Source: UBA8079 sp049601915
Lineage (GTDB): Bacteria > Pseudomonadota > Alphaproteobacteria > UBA6615
Direction of reading: 5' to 3'
NCBI GenBank assembly: GCA_049601915.1
Contig: JBMYRB010000003.1
Location: 473,904-537,903 of the forward strand
DNA: 64,000 bases
Of this stretch, positions 1 to 7,723 are shown one piece after another. The notes beneath the pieces were generated by a model. It had not been told where the DNA came from and did no database searches. It saw nothing but the letters and a program-made list of their open reading frames with translations. Within the stretch, counting starts at the first letter, position 1; each line of letters starts with the position of its first letter. The position numbers and the translations under genes are program-made.

Positions 1-1708
1 GGCTGGCGACAGTCTTGCCCTTTTCGATAACCGCCGCGGCGGCCTCATAAAAGGCGCCCCCGGCCGCGATGACCGAACGCGAGCCGCCGGTGCCCCCACC
101 GACCAGCAATTCATCTGAATCGCCTTGCAACAGGTCGAACTTGTCGAATGGAATGCCGAGCCGCGCGCTGACGATCTGCGCGTAGGTGGCGCGATGACCC
201 TGGCCATAATCCAACGTGCCCGACACCATCATGACTCGGCCATCGTCGCCGAAGCGTAGGCCGCCATTTTCCTTGCCCGGGGGTGCGGTCACCTCAAGAT
301 AGGAACAGACACCGAGGCCGCGCTTCATGCCGCGGGATTCGGACTCCGCCTTGCGGGCGGCGAAGCCGGACCAGTCGGATGCCGCGACCGCCTTGTCGAG
401 CATGGGCTCGAAATCGCCGCTGTCATAGATCTGACCGCTCGCGGCCGTGAACGGCATGGCCGACGGCGGCACGAGGTTCCGACGCCGCAGTTCGATCCGG
501 TCGATCCCCATCTCGCGCGCGGCCGTATCGACCAGCCGTTCCATGATGAAGTTGCCTTCCGGGCGACCGGCACCGCGGTAGGCACCGACATAGACGGTAT
601 TCGTAAACACACATTTCATGTTCACATCGATCGAGGCCGTTTCGTACATGCATGGCAGGTTCTTGCCGATGTTGACCGACTGGGCGAGCGGACCGGTGCC
701 GGTCAGATAACCGCCCATGTCCGCGAGGCCGTGGACACGGGATGCGAGAAACTTTCCGTCGGCATCCAGCGCGAGTTCTGCATCGAACTGGCTGGCGCGC
801 CCCTGATGATCGGAGATACAACTCTCGCTGCGGTCTGCTGTCCATTTCACCGGGCGACCGAGTTGCTGAGCGGCAAGCATGATCACCGGGTATTCGTGGT
901 ACGGCATCGCCTTCATGCCGAAGGAGCCGCCGACGTCGCCGGTGATCACGCGGATTTTCTCGGGCTCGCAGTTGAAAATGGCGTTTGCCAGGATGTTGCG
1001 CATCCCCATCACGCCCTGGCAGCAGACATAAAGCAGGTGCCGATCCGCATCACCGTCATAGTCTGCAACCGCCGCGCGCGGCTCCATCGCGGAGACGAAA
1101 CAGCGATTGTTTACCAGATGCAATCGGGTGACGTGGGCCGCCCCATCGAATGCCGCCGCCGTCGCATCGGCATCGCCCATCTGAAAATCCAGACACACAT
1201 TGCCGGCCGCTTCATCATGAAGTTGTGGCGCTCCGCCGGACACGGCCGCGTCGAGGCCCGTCACCACCGGCAGGGCCTTGATGTCAAGTTCGACAAGTTC
1301 CGCCGCATCACGCGCCTGGGCGAGGGTTTCCGCGATCACCGCGACGACCGGCTGGCCTACATGGCGTACGCGGTCCGTCGCGAGGATCGGGCGGGCCGGC
1401 TTGATCAGCGCTCTGCCGTCACGGCTCTTGACCGGGAGGTTGTTCGGCAAGGTCCCGAGCCCCGCCGCCTCGATATCCTCATGGGTAAAGACCGCAAGCA
1501 CCCCCGGCGCGGATTTAGCGGCCGTGGCGTCCAGATTGACGATCTCGCCGTGGGCAACCGGAGAACGCAGGAAAGCTGCATAGGCCTGACCATCGAGGTT
1601 CCGGTCGTCGGTATAGACGCCGTCACCACGCAGCAGTCGCGGGTCTTCGGTGCGGGATACCGGCTGGCTGACGGCATAAGGGCCGGTGCCAAAGATCGTA
1701 TCTTCCAC
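1..1708 (-). CDS. Xanthine dehydrogenase-family molybdopterin-binding subunit (CoxL-like), C-terminus beyond window
   Basis: Large molybdenum-hydroxylase subunit that would bind the molybdopterin cofactor and hydroxylate an organic substrate. The frame is open from a GTG at 1708 (preceded by a GGGGGAG ribosome site) to the window edge, giving 569 residues. The N-terminal domain opens with VSRTEDPRLLRGDGVYTDD, followed by the cofactor loop DVGGSFGMK and the YRGAGRPEGNFIMER segment, and near the cut end YGQGH and GGTGGSRS. The closing ~200 residues with the catalytic Glu lie outside the window. It is clearly related to the complete protein at 31451-33772. No FAD or 2Fe-2S subunit is visible beside it. 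It is not a CO dehydrogenase: the Cys of the CODH active-site loop is absent (YRGAGR instead). Substrate unknown. Confidence 0.9.
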   Translation of the reverse strand, partial: MEDTIFGTGPYAVSQPVSRTEDPRLLRGDGVYTDDRNLDGQAYAAFLRSPVAHGEIVNLDATAAKSAPGVLAVFTHEDIEAAGLGTLPNNLPVKSRDGRALIKPARPILATDRVRHVGQPVVAVIAETLAQARDAAELVELDIKALPVVTGLDAAVSGGAPQLHDEAAGNVCLDFQMGDADATAAAFDGAAHVTRLHLVNNRCFVSAMEPRAAVADYDGDADRHLLYVCCQGVMGMRNILANAIFNCEPEKIRVITGDVGGSFGMKAMPYHEYPVIMLAAQQLGRPVKWTADRSESCISDHQGRASQFDAELALDADGKFLASRVHGLADMGGYLTGTGPLAQSVNIGKNLPCMYETASIDVNMKCVFTNTVYVGAYRGAGRPEGNFIMERLVDTAAREMGIDRIELRRRNLVPPSAMPFTAASGQIYDSGDFEPMLDKAVAASDWSGFAARKAESESRGMKRGLGVCSYLEVTAPPGKENGGLRFGDDGRVMMVSGTLDYGQGHRATYAQIVSARLGIPFDKFDLLQGDSDELLVGGGTGGSRSVIAAGGAFYEAAAAVIEKGKTVAS

Positions 1709-1735
1709 GGGACGTACTCCCCCTCAACGAATAAG

Positions 1736-1761
1736 GCCTGCAGTCGCAAACGACTGTAGGC
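1736..1761 (-). promoter_or_regulatory. Hairpin in leader of the molybdenum hydroxylase gene
   Basis: Arms 1736-1746 and 1751-1761 pair over 11 bp with one mismatch around a CAAA loop. It lies between the stop of the flavin monooxygenase gene and the GTG of the molybdenum hydroxylase, 28 bases before that start. There is no U-tract, so it may be an attenuating or stabilising hairpin rather than a complete terminator. Confidence 0.4.
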
Positions 1762-1843
1762 TGATGATAACGCCCCCGATTGCGAGCGTCCCGCGCAAAC
1801 TCTGGCTTGCCCGCTTAAACTGCGCGTTTCGAAAGCGAATGTC

Positions 1844-2893
1844 CTACTGTGCGGCCTCGGCACTGTCGTCGTCGCGACCGGCGAAGTGAGGCATCACCTC
1901 TTCGGCAAACTGCGCGAGCGCATCGAAGTTGCCGCTCAGATCGTGCAGCGCCACGTCGCGCACACCGATCTCGTAGAGCCGTTCAATCCGCTCGACCATT
2001 TCCTCGGAATTGCCCAGGATCGCACCGGCCTCGGACGTCTCGGTCGGATCACCGCGATTCTTGTGGCGCGCGGCGGGCACAAAGGATTTGGACTGGAACC
2101 GCGGATCCGTCGCAAGCACCTGGACTTCCGTCAGGAACTTTCCGCGCAGGACATGGGCCTCGGCGCGCGCGTTATCGTCATTCGCAACCATGAGACCTCG
2201 GGTCACGGCAATCCGGTAAGGATCAAATTCCTCACCCATCTTGTCGAGCTCGTCGCGGTAATAGTTCACGCTCTCGGCGATCGCCTCGAACGATGGGACC
2301 TGGGCGAGCAGCAGATTGTAGCCGTTACGCGCCGCCCCGCGGATGGAACCCTCACTGGCAGCACCCACCCACATGGGCGGATGGGGCTTCTGGACCACCG
2401 GCGGCTCGACGATGATGTCGTTGAAGGTGTAGCGGTCGGATTTGTAGGACCAGCGCTCGGTTTCGGTAAAAGCGCGCCGCATGAAGTTGATCGATTCCTC
2501 GAAGATATCCTGGCCATCCGCCATCTCGAGGCCGAACCCGTGATACTCGTTCGCCCGATAACCCCGGCCCACGCCAAAGTCATAGCGCCCCTTCGACAAC
2601 TGATCGATGGTCGCGACCTGCTCGGCGAGCAACACCGGATTGTGCCATGGCACCACCACGACCGCGCTGCCAAGTCGTATTTTGGATGTAATACCAGACA
2701 GATAGGCGATGTAGCTAAGAGTTGCAGAGAGCTGCGAAAAGCCGGTGAAATGATGCTCGACCAGCCATGCGCTGCTGTACCCCAACCGCTCTGCGGCCTG
2801 AATATATTCGCCATATTCGTGATAGCCGAGTGCGGCCTCGGTAATCACTTCACCCGGCACCGCCTGCGCGCCGCCAAACAATCCAAACTTCAT
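1844..2893 (-). CDS. LLM-class flavin-dependent monooxygenase, copy A
   Basis: Luciferase-like TIM-barrel oxidoreductase of 349 residues, expected to use reduced flavin and O2. The N-terminus MKFGLFGGAQ, the WLVEHHF segment near residue 45 and GRYDFGVGRGYRANE near 105-120 are typical of the LuxA-like group. Two ATGs occur in tandem (2896 and 2893); the second has the better spacing from GGAGGGG and matches its neighbour, so it is chosen. It follows copy B (2929-3981) by 35 bases and is probably co-transcribed with it and with the molybdenum hydroxylase downstream. Its first ~180 codons carry long blocks almost identical in DNA to copy B while the rest has diverged. Substrate unknown. Confidence 0.9.
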   Translation of the reverse strand: MKFGLFGGAQAVPGEVITEAALGYHEYGEYIQAAERLGYSSAWLVEHHFTGFSQLSATLSYIAYLSGITSKIRLGSAVVVVPWHNPVLLAEQVATIDQLSKGRYDFGVGRGYRANEYHGFGLEMADGQDIFEESINFMRRAFTETERWSYKSDRYTFNDIIVEPPVVQKPHPPMWVGAASEGSIRGAARNGYNLLLAQVPSFEAIAESVNYYRDELDKMGEEFDPYRIAVTRGLMVANDDNARAEAHVLRGKFLTEVQVLATDPRFQSKSFVPAARHKNRGDPTETSEAGAILGNSEEMVERIERLYEIGVRDVALHDLSGNFDALAQFAEEVMPHFAGRDDDSAEAAQ

Positions 2894-2928
2894 CATACCC
2901 CTCCGCTGCCCGCCGGTCCGGCAGTCCT

Positions 2929-3981
2929 CTATTCCGCTGCAGCGACCACCGGGTCGTTCTTGTCGACAAAGTGCGGCATCACCTCTTCCGCGAACTGATG
3001 CAGCGCCTCGAAGTTGCCACTCAGATCGTGCAAGAGGATGTTCCGCACGCCGAGATCATATAGCTTCTGCACGCGTTCACACATTTCTTCCGAGTTGCCA
3101 AGCACGGCGCCATTCTCGGAAACCGAATCCGTGCCGGTGCCTTCGGCGTCATTAACATCGACGGGATTGAAGGCCTTTGCCTGGTATTTCTTGTCGGTCG
3201 ACAGGACCTGCACCTCGGTAATGAACTTGCCGCGCAGGATATGCGCCTCTTTGCGCTGATTGTCGTTGTTGGCCACCATCAGCCCGCGCGTGACGCCGAT
3301 CCTGTAGGGATCGAATTCCCTATCCATTTTCTCCAGTTCGTCGCGATACTGCTGAACCCGATCTCCGATACCCTCGAACGGCGTCATCTGATCGAGCAAA
3401 AGGTTGAACCCATTGCGCGCCGCCGCGCGAATGGATTTTTCGCTGCCCGCCCCGACCCACATGGGCGGATGGGGCTTCTGGACCACCGGCGGCTCGACGA
3501 TGATGTCGTTGAAGGTGTAGCGGTCGGATTTGTAGGACCAGCGCTCGGTTTCGGTAAAAGCGCGCCGCATGAAAGCGATCGATTCCTGAAAGATGTCCTC
3601 GGCGTCAGACATGTCGATCCCGAAACCGTTGAATTCGTTCGCCCGATAACCCCGGCCCACGCCAAAGTCATAGCGCCCCTTCGACAACTGATCGATGGTC
3701 GCGACCTGCTCGGCGAGCAACACCGGATTGTGCCATGGCACCACCACGACCGCGCTGCCAAGTCGTATTTTGGATGTAATACCAGACAGATAGGCGATGT
3801 AGTTAAGAGTTGCAGAGAGCTGCGAAAAGCCGGTGAAATGATGCTCGACCAGCCATGCGCTGCTGTACCCCAACCGCTCTGCGGCCTGAATATATTCGCC
3901 ATATTCGTGATAGCCGAGTGCGGCCTCGGTAATCACTTCACCCGGCACCGCCTGCGCGCCGCCAAACAATCCAAACTTCAT
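2929..3981 (-). CDS. LLM-class flavin-dependent monooxygenase, copy B
   Basis: A 350-residue paralogue of the adjacent copy A, same luciferase-like fold and same EHHF and GVGRGYRANE signatures. The reading frame starts exactly at the assembly gap (3982-3990). The sequence beyond the gap repeats its first 56 bases with a good upstream AGAGAG ribosome site, so the true start context is probably the one at 4046. The C-terminal half differs from copy A (for example an extra segment near residue 255-262) and suggests different substrate preference. Tandem LLM enzymes sometimes form alpha/beta heterodimers as in LuxAB; whether these do is not decidable here. Confidence 0.88.
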   Translation of the reverse strand: MKFGLFGGAQAVPGEVITEAALGYHEYGEYIQAAERLGYSSAWLVEHHFTGFSQLSATLNYIAYLSGITSKIRLGSAVVVVPWHNPVLLAEQVATIDQLSKGRYDFGVGRGYRANEFNGFGIDMSDAEDIFQESIAFMRRAFTETERWSYKSDRYTFNDIIVEPPVVQKPHPPMWVGAGSEKSIRAAARNGFNLLLDQMTPFEGIGDRVQQYRDELEKMDREFDPYRIGVTRGLMVANNDNQRKEAHILRGKFITEVQVLSTDKKYQAKAFNPVDVNDAEGTGTDSVSENGAVLGNSEEMCERVQKLYDLGVRNILLHDLSGNFEALHQFAEEVMPHFVDKNDPVVAAAE

Positions 3982-4046
3982 NNNNNNNNNTCGGTAATCA
4001 CTTCACCCGGCACCGCCTGCGCGCCGCCAAACAATCCAAACTTCAT
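3926..4046. repeat. 56-bp direct repeat flanking an assembly gap
   Basis: Bases 3926-3981 and 3991-4046 are identical, separated only by nine N (3982-3990). Both encode the first 18 codons of the LLM monooxygenase on the minus strand. The simplest reading is two contig ends that overlap and were joined without being merged. The alternative is a real third, truncated copy of the gene in the unresolved gap. Confidence 0.85.
3982..3990. other. Assembly gap (nine N)
   Basis: Undetermined bases. True gap length is unknown and could be zero or negative (an overlap), or could hide one or more additional monooxygenase copies. Confidence 0.99.
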
Positions 4047-4156
4047 TGCAATCTCTCTGGCTCGTTCTTCGGCCGAAACCTATCGCAATAGAACCTCTAC
4101 CAGAACCCTTTGAGGCCGTCAGCGATCACTGTTTGAGACAGGAAACGTCATCATCG

Positions 4157-5041
4157 TCAGCGCCACACGAAACCGAAACTCAAGCCACGGACCAGATGCT
4201 TGCGGATCAGCAAACCGATCACCAGGAGCGGAAGGGTTGCACCCACGGACAACGCCGCCTGAAAGCCGTTCGCACCACCATTCCCCACCCAGCGGTTGAG
4301 GTGCACCGGCAGGGTCGAAACATCGGTCTTGGACAGGATCAGGGCGAAATAATATTCGCTCCAGTTCAGAATAAAGAGGAACAGGAACGTCGCAGCCAGA
4401 CCCGGGCGCAACAATGGAAAAACGATCTCCCAGATTATTCGCCAGCGCCCGGCGCCGAGAATCTCTGCAGCCTGTTCGAATTCACGCGGCACCTCGTCGA
4501 CAAAGCTCTTCATGACCAGCATGGCGTACGGCACGGTGATCAGCGTGTAGAGCATGATCAGGCCGATGATCGTGTCCTCGATCCCCAACGCCGAGAACCA
4601 CAGAAACACGGGAGCTGCGACGACGAAAGGCGGCACCATGCGCAGCATCAGGAAGTACAGGAGCTGTGAATCGGTCAGGATCCTGAACCGGGACGCGCCA
4701 TAAGCGACGACAGCGCCGAACACCGTGGCCACGGTTGAGGAGATCAGCGCGATGGTGAAAGTGTTGATCAGTGCACCCCATGGCCCGATCACTTCTGTGC
4801 CGCCACTGGGGGTCCCTATTCCCGTCGCGAAATCATTCACCCAGACCTGGACATAGTTGAACAAGGTGGGTTCCAAAGGCCACCAGACCGCCGGGCGTAC
4901 GTTCCAGTCCTGCGGCGGTTTGAACGAGGTCGCGACAATCCAGAACAGCGGGAACACGACGATGGCCAGCCATGTCAAAAGCAGTCCATGGCGCAGCACG
5001 GGATGCACCCCGTGTCGTCTCCCTCTCCTAGTGATCGGCAA
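4157..5041 (-). CDS. Carbohydrate-type ABC transporter permease (MalG/UgpE family), orphan
   Basis: Inner-membrane permease of 294 residues with about six membrane segments, the first near residues 19-38. The cytoplasmic EAA loop (EQAAEILGAGRW, around residues 185-200) that docks on the ATPase is intact. The start used is a TTG only 12 bases after the stop of the upstream LVIVD gene; a GTG at 5008, better placed after AGGAGAGGGAG, is equally plausible. No partner permease, ATPase or binding protein is in the window; downstream lies the assembly gap. Family CUT1 members import sugars or polyols, but the substrate here cannot be told. Confidence 0.88.
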   Translation of the reverse strand: MPITRRGRRHGVHPVLRHGLLLTWLAIVVFPLFWIVATSFKPPQDWNVRPAVWWPLEPTLFNYVQVWVNDFATGIGTPSGGTEVIGPWGALINTFTIALISSTVATVFGAVVAYGASRFRILTDSQLLYFLMLRMVPPFVVAAPVFLWFSALGIEDTIIGLIMLYTLITVPYAMLVMKSFVDEVPREFEQAAEILGAGRWRIIWEIVFPLLRPGLAATFLFLFILNWSEYYFALILSKTDVSTLPVHLNRWVGNGGANGFQAALSVGATLPLLVIGLLIRKHLVRGLSFGFVWR

Positions 5042-5053
5042 GGTTCGGCTGAA

Positions 5054-6283
5054 TCAGGGGTTCAGACCGTTGTACCGAACGACATAAATCCCGTGATTCT
5101 TGTCGGACACGAAGATATTGCCGCGCGCATCGACGATCACATCTTCACTTTGGGCAACGAGCTTCGAGGCCGGCAGCAACCCGCGCCGCTCGAGCGGGTC
5201 GGGCGGCAGAAAATAGCCGACTTCGCGCGGCTGCTCGGCATTAGAGATGTCATAGACCCGCAGACCTGCGTTGAAATAGGTGAGGAAGCAAAGATCCTCG
5301 CCCTGATACAGGATGTCCTGATACTGAGGTTGATGCTGATTGTGCGGCCCGAACCGCCCGCCGCGGGCACAGAAGGTCGGATACGGCGCATCCTCGGGCG
5401 GCACCGGCAACGGGAAGAGCGACATCAAGCGCGGGTTCGCGTTGTTGCTGACATCAACGATGCCCGCATAGCCCAGCGGCTCCTCGCAATTCTCCTTGAT
5501 CGCTTCCGAATTGACAATCACCACGTCTCGCCCTTGTAAGGGAACAGCCGTATGTACCGCGATGAAGGTTTGGAACGGCGGTGAGAACGGCAAATCTCCA
5601 ACGAGGGTCGGATTGGTCTTGTCGGAAATGTCGAGGACGACGAACCCGCCGGCGCTATAGGGCAGATAGGCCAGATCGCCTTTCACATAGGCGCCGCCAT
5701 GAAGCATCGTGCCCGGGGCCGCCCCCGCTTCACCGCCGCCGACGTGCTGGCCTTCCATCCACCAGCGCCCGACTTCAACCGGATTTCGGGGGTCGTCTAT
5801 ATCCACGATCTGGAGAATATTTCCTTCGTATCCCTCGGGCAGGCCTGTCGCATATACGTATCGACCGCCATCATAGTAATTCCGATGGGTGCCATAGCCG
5901 CCAGTCTTCCAATGGCTCAGCTGCTCGGGATTCTCCGGATTGGTCAAATCCCACAGCAGGAATCCCTCGCCCCAGGGCTGTCCGTCGATATGGCCCCATC
6001 CGTCCATGATCTTTTCTTGCGACGTGACGAGCATGTTGTCGGCGACCTGGACCTGCAGTGTCCAGGTGTTCGGTGGCCCCTCAATGTAACGCACGAAACG
6101 CGGATTGGCAGGGTCGGTGACCTCGATGATCGAAAAACCGGAGCACCAAAACTGGCCCGTGTACAAGAACCAACGGTCGCCGGACTTGTGCAATGCCAAC
6201 TTGAATGCCGGGCGCCCGCCGACATCGTCATATCCGATGACATCGATGTTCGATGTGTATGTATCACCTGGTGGAAAACTCAT
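5054..6283 (-). CDS. LVIVD-repeat beta-propeller protein
   Basis: A 409-residue protein built from repeated blocks such as SIIEVTDPANPRFVRYIEG, LQIVDIDDPRNPVEVGR, VVLDISDKTNPTLVGD and LRVYDISNAEQPREVGY, the pattern of the LVIVD repeat family, which is expected to fold as a beta-propeller. No signal peptide is seen at the N-terminus (MSFPPGDTYTSN), so it may be cytoplasmic, or the true export signal is missing. It precedes the orphan permease by 12 bases in the same direction. Family members are often of unknown function; no enzymatic residues can be assigned. Confidence 0.8.
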   Translation of the reverse strand: MSFPPGDTYTSNIDVIGYDDVGGRPAFKLALHKSGDRWFLYTGQFWCSGFSIIEVTDPANPRFVRYIEGPPNTWTLQVQVADNMLVTSQEKIMDGWGHIDGQPWGEGFLLWDLTNPENPEQLSHWKTGGYGTHRNYYDGGRYVYATGLPEGYEGNILQIVDIDDPRNPVEVGRWWMEGQHVGGGEAGAAPGTMLHGGAYVKGDLAYLPYSAGGFVVLDISDKTNPTLVGDLPFSPPFQTFIAVHTAVPLQGRDVVIVNSEAIKENCEEPLGYAGIVDVSNNANPRLMSLFPLPVPPEDAPYPTFCARGGRFGPHNQHQPQYQDILYQGEDLCFLTYFNAGLRVYDISNAEQPREVGYFLPPDPLERRGLLPASKLVAQSEDVIVDARGNIFVSDKNHGIYVVRYNGLNP

Positions 6284-6434
6284 CCCGCTCCCCTCGCCAC
6301 GCCGGTTCTGGCGTTGTCATTGTTTAATCATTTGTTGGTCACGAAGCTTAGGGACTTTGGCAATTCGCTGTAAAGCGATGCGATCAACCTAACGAGATGG
6401 TCGGTTCGCCATTCAGACCGGCGATGGCGCATAG

Positions 6435-6710
6435 CAGAGCGAGTTGCAGATCACGCAGCCTTCCTCCCAGTTGCACGCTGCCGCGCACATCGAGGCCAAG
6501 AGACTTCACCTTCGCTCTCAGCACCCGGTCCAAGCCGATATACACATCGCCGGCGACAAGAACAGGTATTCGTGGCCCGGCAACGGATATGACCGCGAAG
6601 ACACGGAGCGCCTGCAGATCGCCAAGGCGCAACAACACCAGGACAGCTGGGGCCTGAACATACGGCATAGGTCATGCAAGGCTTTGGGATGGGACGCGGC
6701 CTGGATCTAA
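6435..6710 (+). pseudogene. Possible C-terminal gene remnant, family unrecognised
   Basis: The frame opens after a TAG at 6432 and ends at TAA 6708. The second half reads like a genuine protein tail (HIAGDKNRYSWPGNGYDRED, then a Lys/Gln/Trp-containing stretch ending GWDAAWI), whereas the first part is less protein-like and there is no ribosome site or plausible start. This suggests the end of a gene whose 5' part has been lost. I do not recognise the family. Confidence 0.35.
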
Positions 6711-6858
6711 AGCCGCAAGTCCTCGGCCGCATCGATCGCACGCATACATGAGACCGGCTCCTCGTCAAAGTAGAGCGGTCGTGCGTCAGGTTGCCCGAAA
6801 TTTCTATCTGACATTCAAGGGCTCGCGACATCAGAACAGCTATCTTAACAAGAAAATG

Positions 6859-6869
6859 AGTATAATACT
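6859..6869. promoter_or_regulatory. Perfect 11-base palindrome in AT-rich DNA, possible operator
   Basis: AGTATAATACT is self-complementary about its central A and lies about 100 bases upstream of the GntR start. Similar half-site sequence (GAGTATATT) recurs at about 6892. Could be an operator for the adjacent GntR-family regulator; no direct evidence. Confidence 0.25.
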
Positions 6870-6948
6870 TACTATTTTAACGAGTATATTGAAATGCCTG
6901 ACGTTTCTCCGGCTCGCACGGATTGGTGTGCCATGCGGTCAGAACGTC

Positions 6949-6954
6949 TATAAT
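6949..6954 (+). promoter_or_regulatory. Candidate -10 element of the GntR gene
   Basis: TATAAT lies 10 bases before the ATG at 6965. A run-on from this -10 would start transcription within a few bases of the ATG and no Shine-Dalgarno is seen, so the message may be leaderless. The matching -35 is poor (TTGGTG at 6923, spacing too long). Confidence 0.35.
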
Positions 6955-6964
6955 TTTACCAAGC

Positions 6965-7714
6965 ATGACGGATCTCAAACCCATCGACACGCGGCCGCTT
7001 TACCAGGTCATCGCCGACGAGCTGCGTTCGCAGATCGTACGCGGCGAATATCCGCTCGGGACAATGTTACCCACGGAGAAAGAACTGCTCACCTTGCATA
7101 GTGTCAGCCGGCACACCGTGCGAGCCGCGTTGCAGCAGCTGCGCGAGCAGGGGTTCGTGACGATGCGGCGTGGATCGGGGACACGCGTCGTGTCGGCGTC
7201 ACCCGGCTCGACCTATGTACAATCCATCACGGCACTGTCCGAATTGATGCAATATCCGGAAACAAGCTTTGAGCTTGTCGAAACGGGCAAGGTGACACTT
7301 GCCCATGCGCAGGCCACCCGGCTTTCGCTGGCTGCCGGGAGCACCTGGTTTCGCATCGCCGGTCTTCGCCGCTCGGTATCCGACGACGGACCGATCTGCT
7401 GGCAGGAAATTTACGTTTTACCCGAGTTCGAACATACCGCACGGCGCGTGCTCACCGAGCATGGTCCCGTACACAAAATCATCGAAAGCGCCCACAGCCA
7501 AGTCATCGCGAACGCCCATGTCGAAATGTTCGCCAGCCGCATCGACCCGCGCCTTGCCGAATGCCTGGAAGTGAGACCCGACACAGCCGCCATGACGATC
7601 AACCGCCGGTACAAGAGCCAGGACGGGCGCGTGTTCGAGATGACCGTGAGCGTTCACCCCGAAGACAGGTTCGTGTATTCGCTTGAACTTTCGCGGGACT
7701 GGAATGCCCAGTAA
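6965..7714 (+). CDS. GntR-family transcriptional regulator with UTRA domain
   Basis: Predicted effector-responsive repressor of 249 residues. A winged helix-turn-helix (residues about 10-75; LYQVIADELRSQIVRGEYPL, then LPTEKELLTLHSVSRHTVR) is followed by an HutC/UTRA ligand-binding domain (about 95-240) ending YSLELSRDWNAQ. The ATG at 6965 is preferred to the upstream GTG at 6923 because homology begins right after it. It is transcribed convergently toward the enolase-superfamily gene and likely controls the neighbouring catabolic genes (7.7-14.4 kb). Confidence 0.9.
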   Translation: MTDLKPIDTRPLYQVIADELRSQIVRGEYPLGTMLPTEKELLTLHSVSRHTVRAALQQLREQGFVTMRRGSGTRVVSASPGSTYVQSITALSELMQYPETSFELVETGKVTLAHAQATRLSLAAGSTWFRIAGLRRSVSDDGPICWQEIYVLPEFEHTARRVLTEHGPVHKIIESAHSQVIANAHVEMFASRIDPRLAECLEVRPDTAAMTINRRYKSQDGRVFEMTVSVHPEDRFVYSLELSRDWNAQ

Positions 7715-7723
7715 GGCGCAGAC

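Larger units (their letters stand above)
6284..6964. other. 680-bp region without an intact gene
   Basis: Between the LVIVD gene and the GntR gene. It contains a probable coding remnant (6435-6710), an AT-rich patch at 6838-6900 and the likely promoter of the GntR gene. No complete gene is supported on either strand. Confidence 0.6.

Noticed and set aside
1..1708. CO dehydrogenase large subunit (coxL) as a call
   Set aside because: The active-site Cys loop of form I CODH is missing; the segment reads YRGAGRPEG.
731..1759. A long plus-strand open frame (about 340 codons) opposite the molybdenum hydroxylase gene
   Set aside because: It is antisense to a strongly conserved gene; its translation is rich in Arg/His without recognisable motifs, as expected from a GC-rich shadow frame.
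1886..2998. A 370-codon plus-strand open frame opposite the LLM monooxygenase gene
   Set aside because: Shadow of the conserved minus-strand gene; an equivalent shadow exists over the second copy, which only reflects their DNA identity.
1844..3981. Identifying the LLM pair as RutA, the pyrimidine monooxygenase, to complete a rut pathway
   Set aside because: The N-terminus and EHHF signature are of the LuxA-like kind, not the RutA start, and they are 16 kb from the RutC/RutD-like pair on a separate operon.
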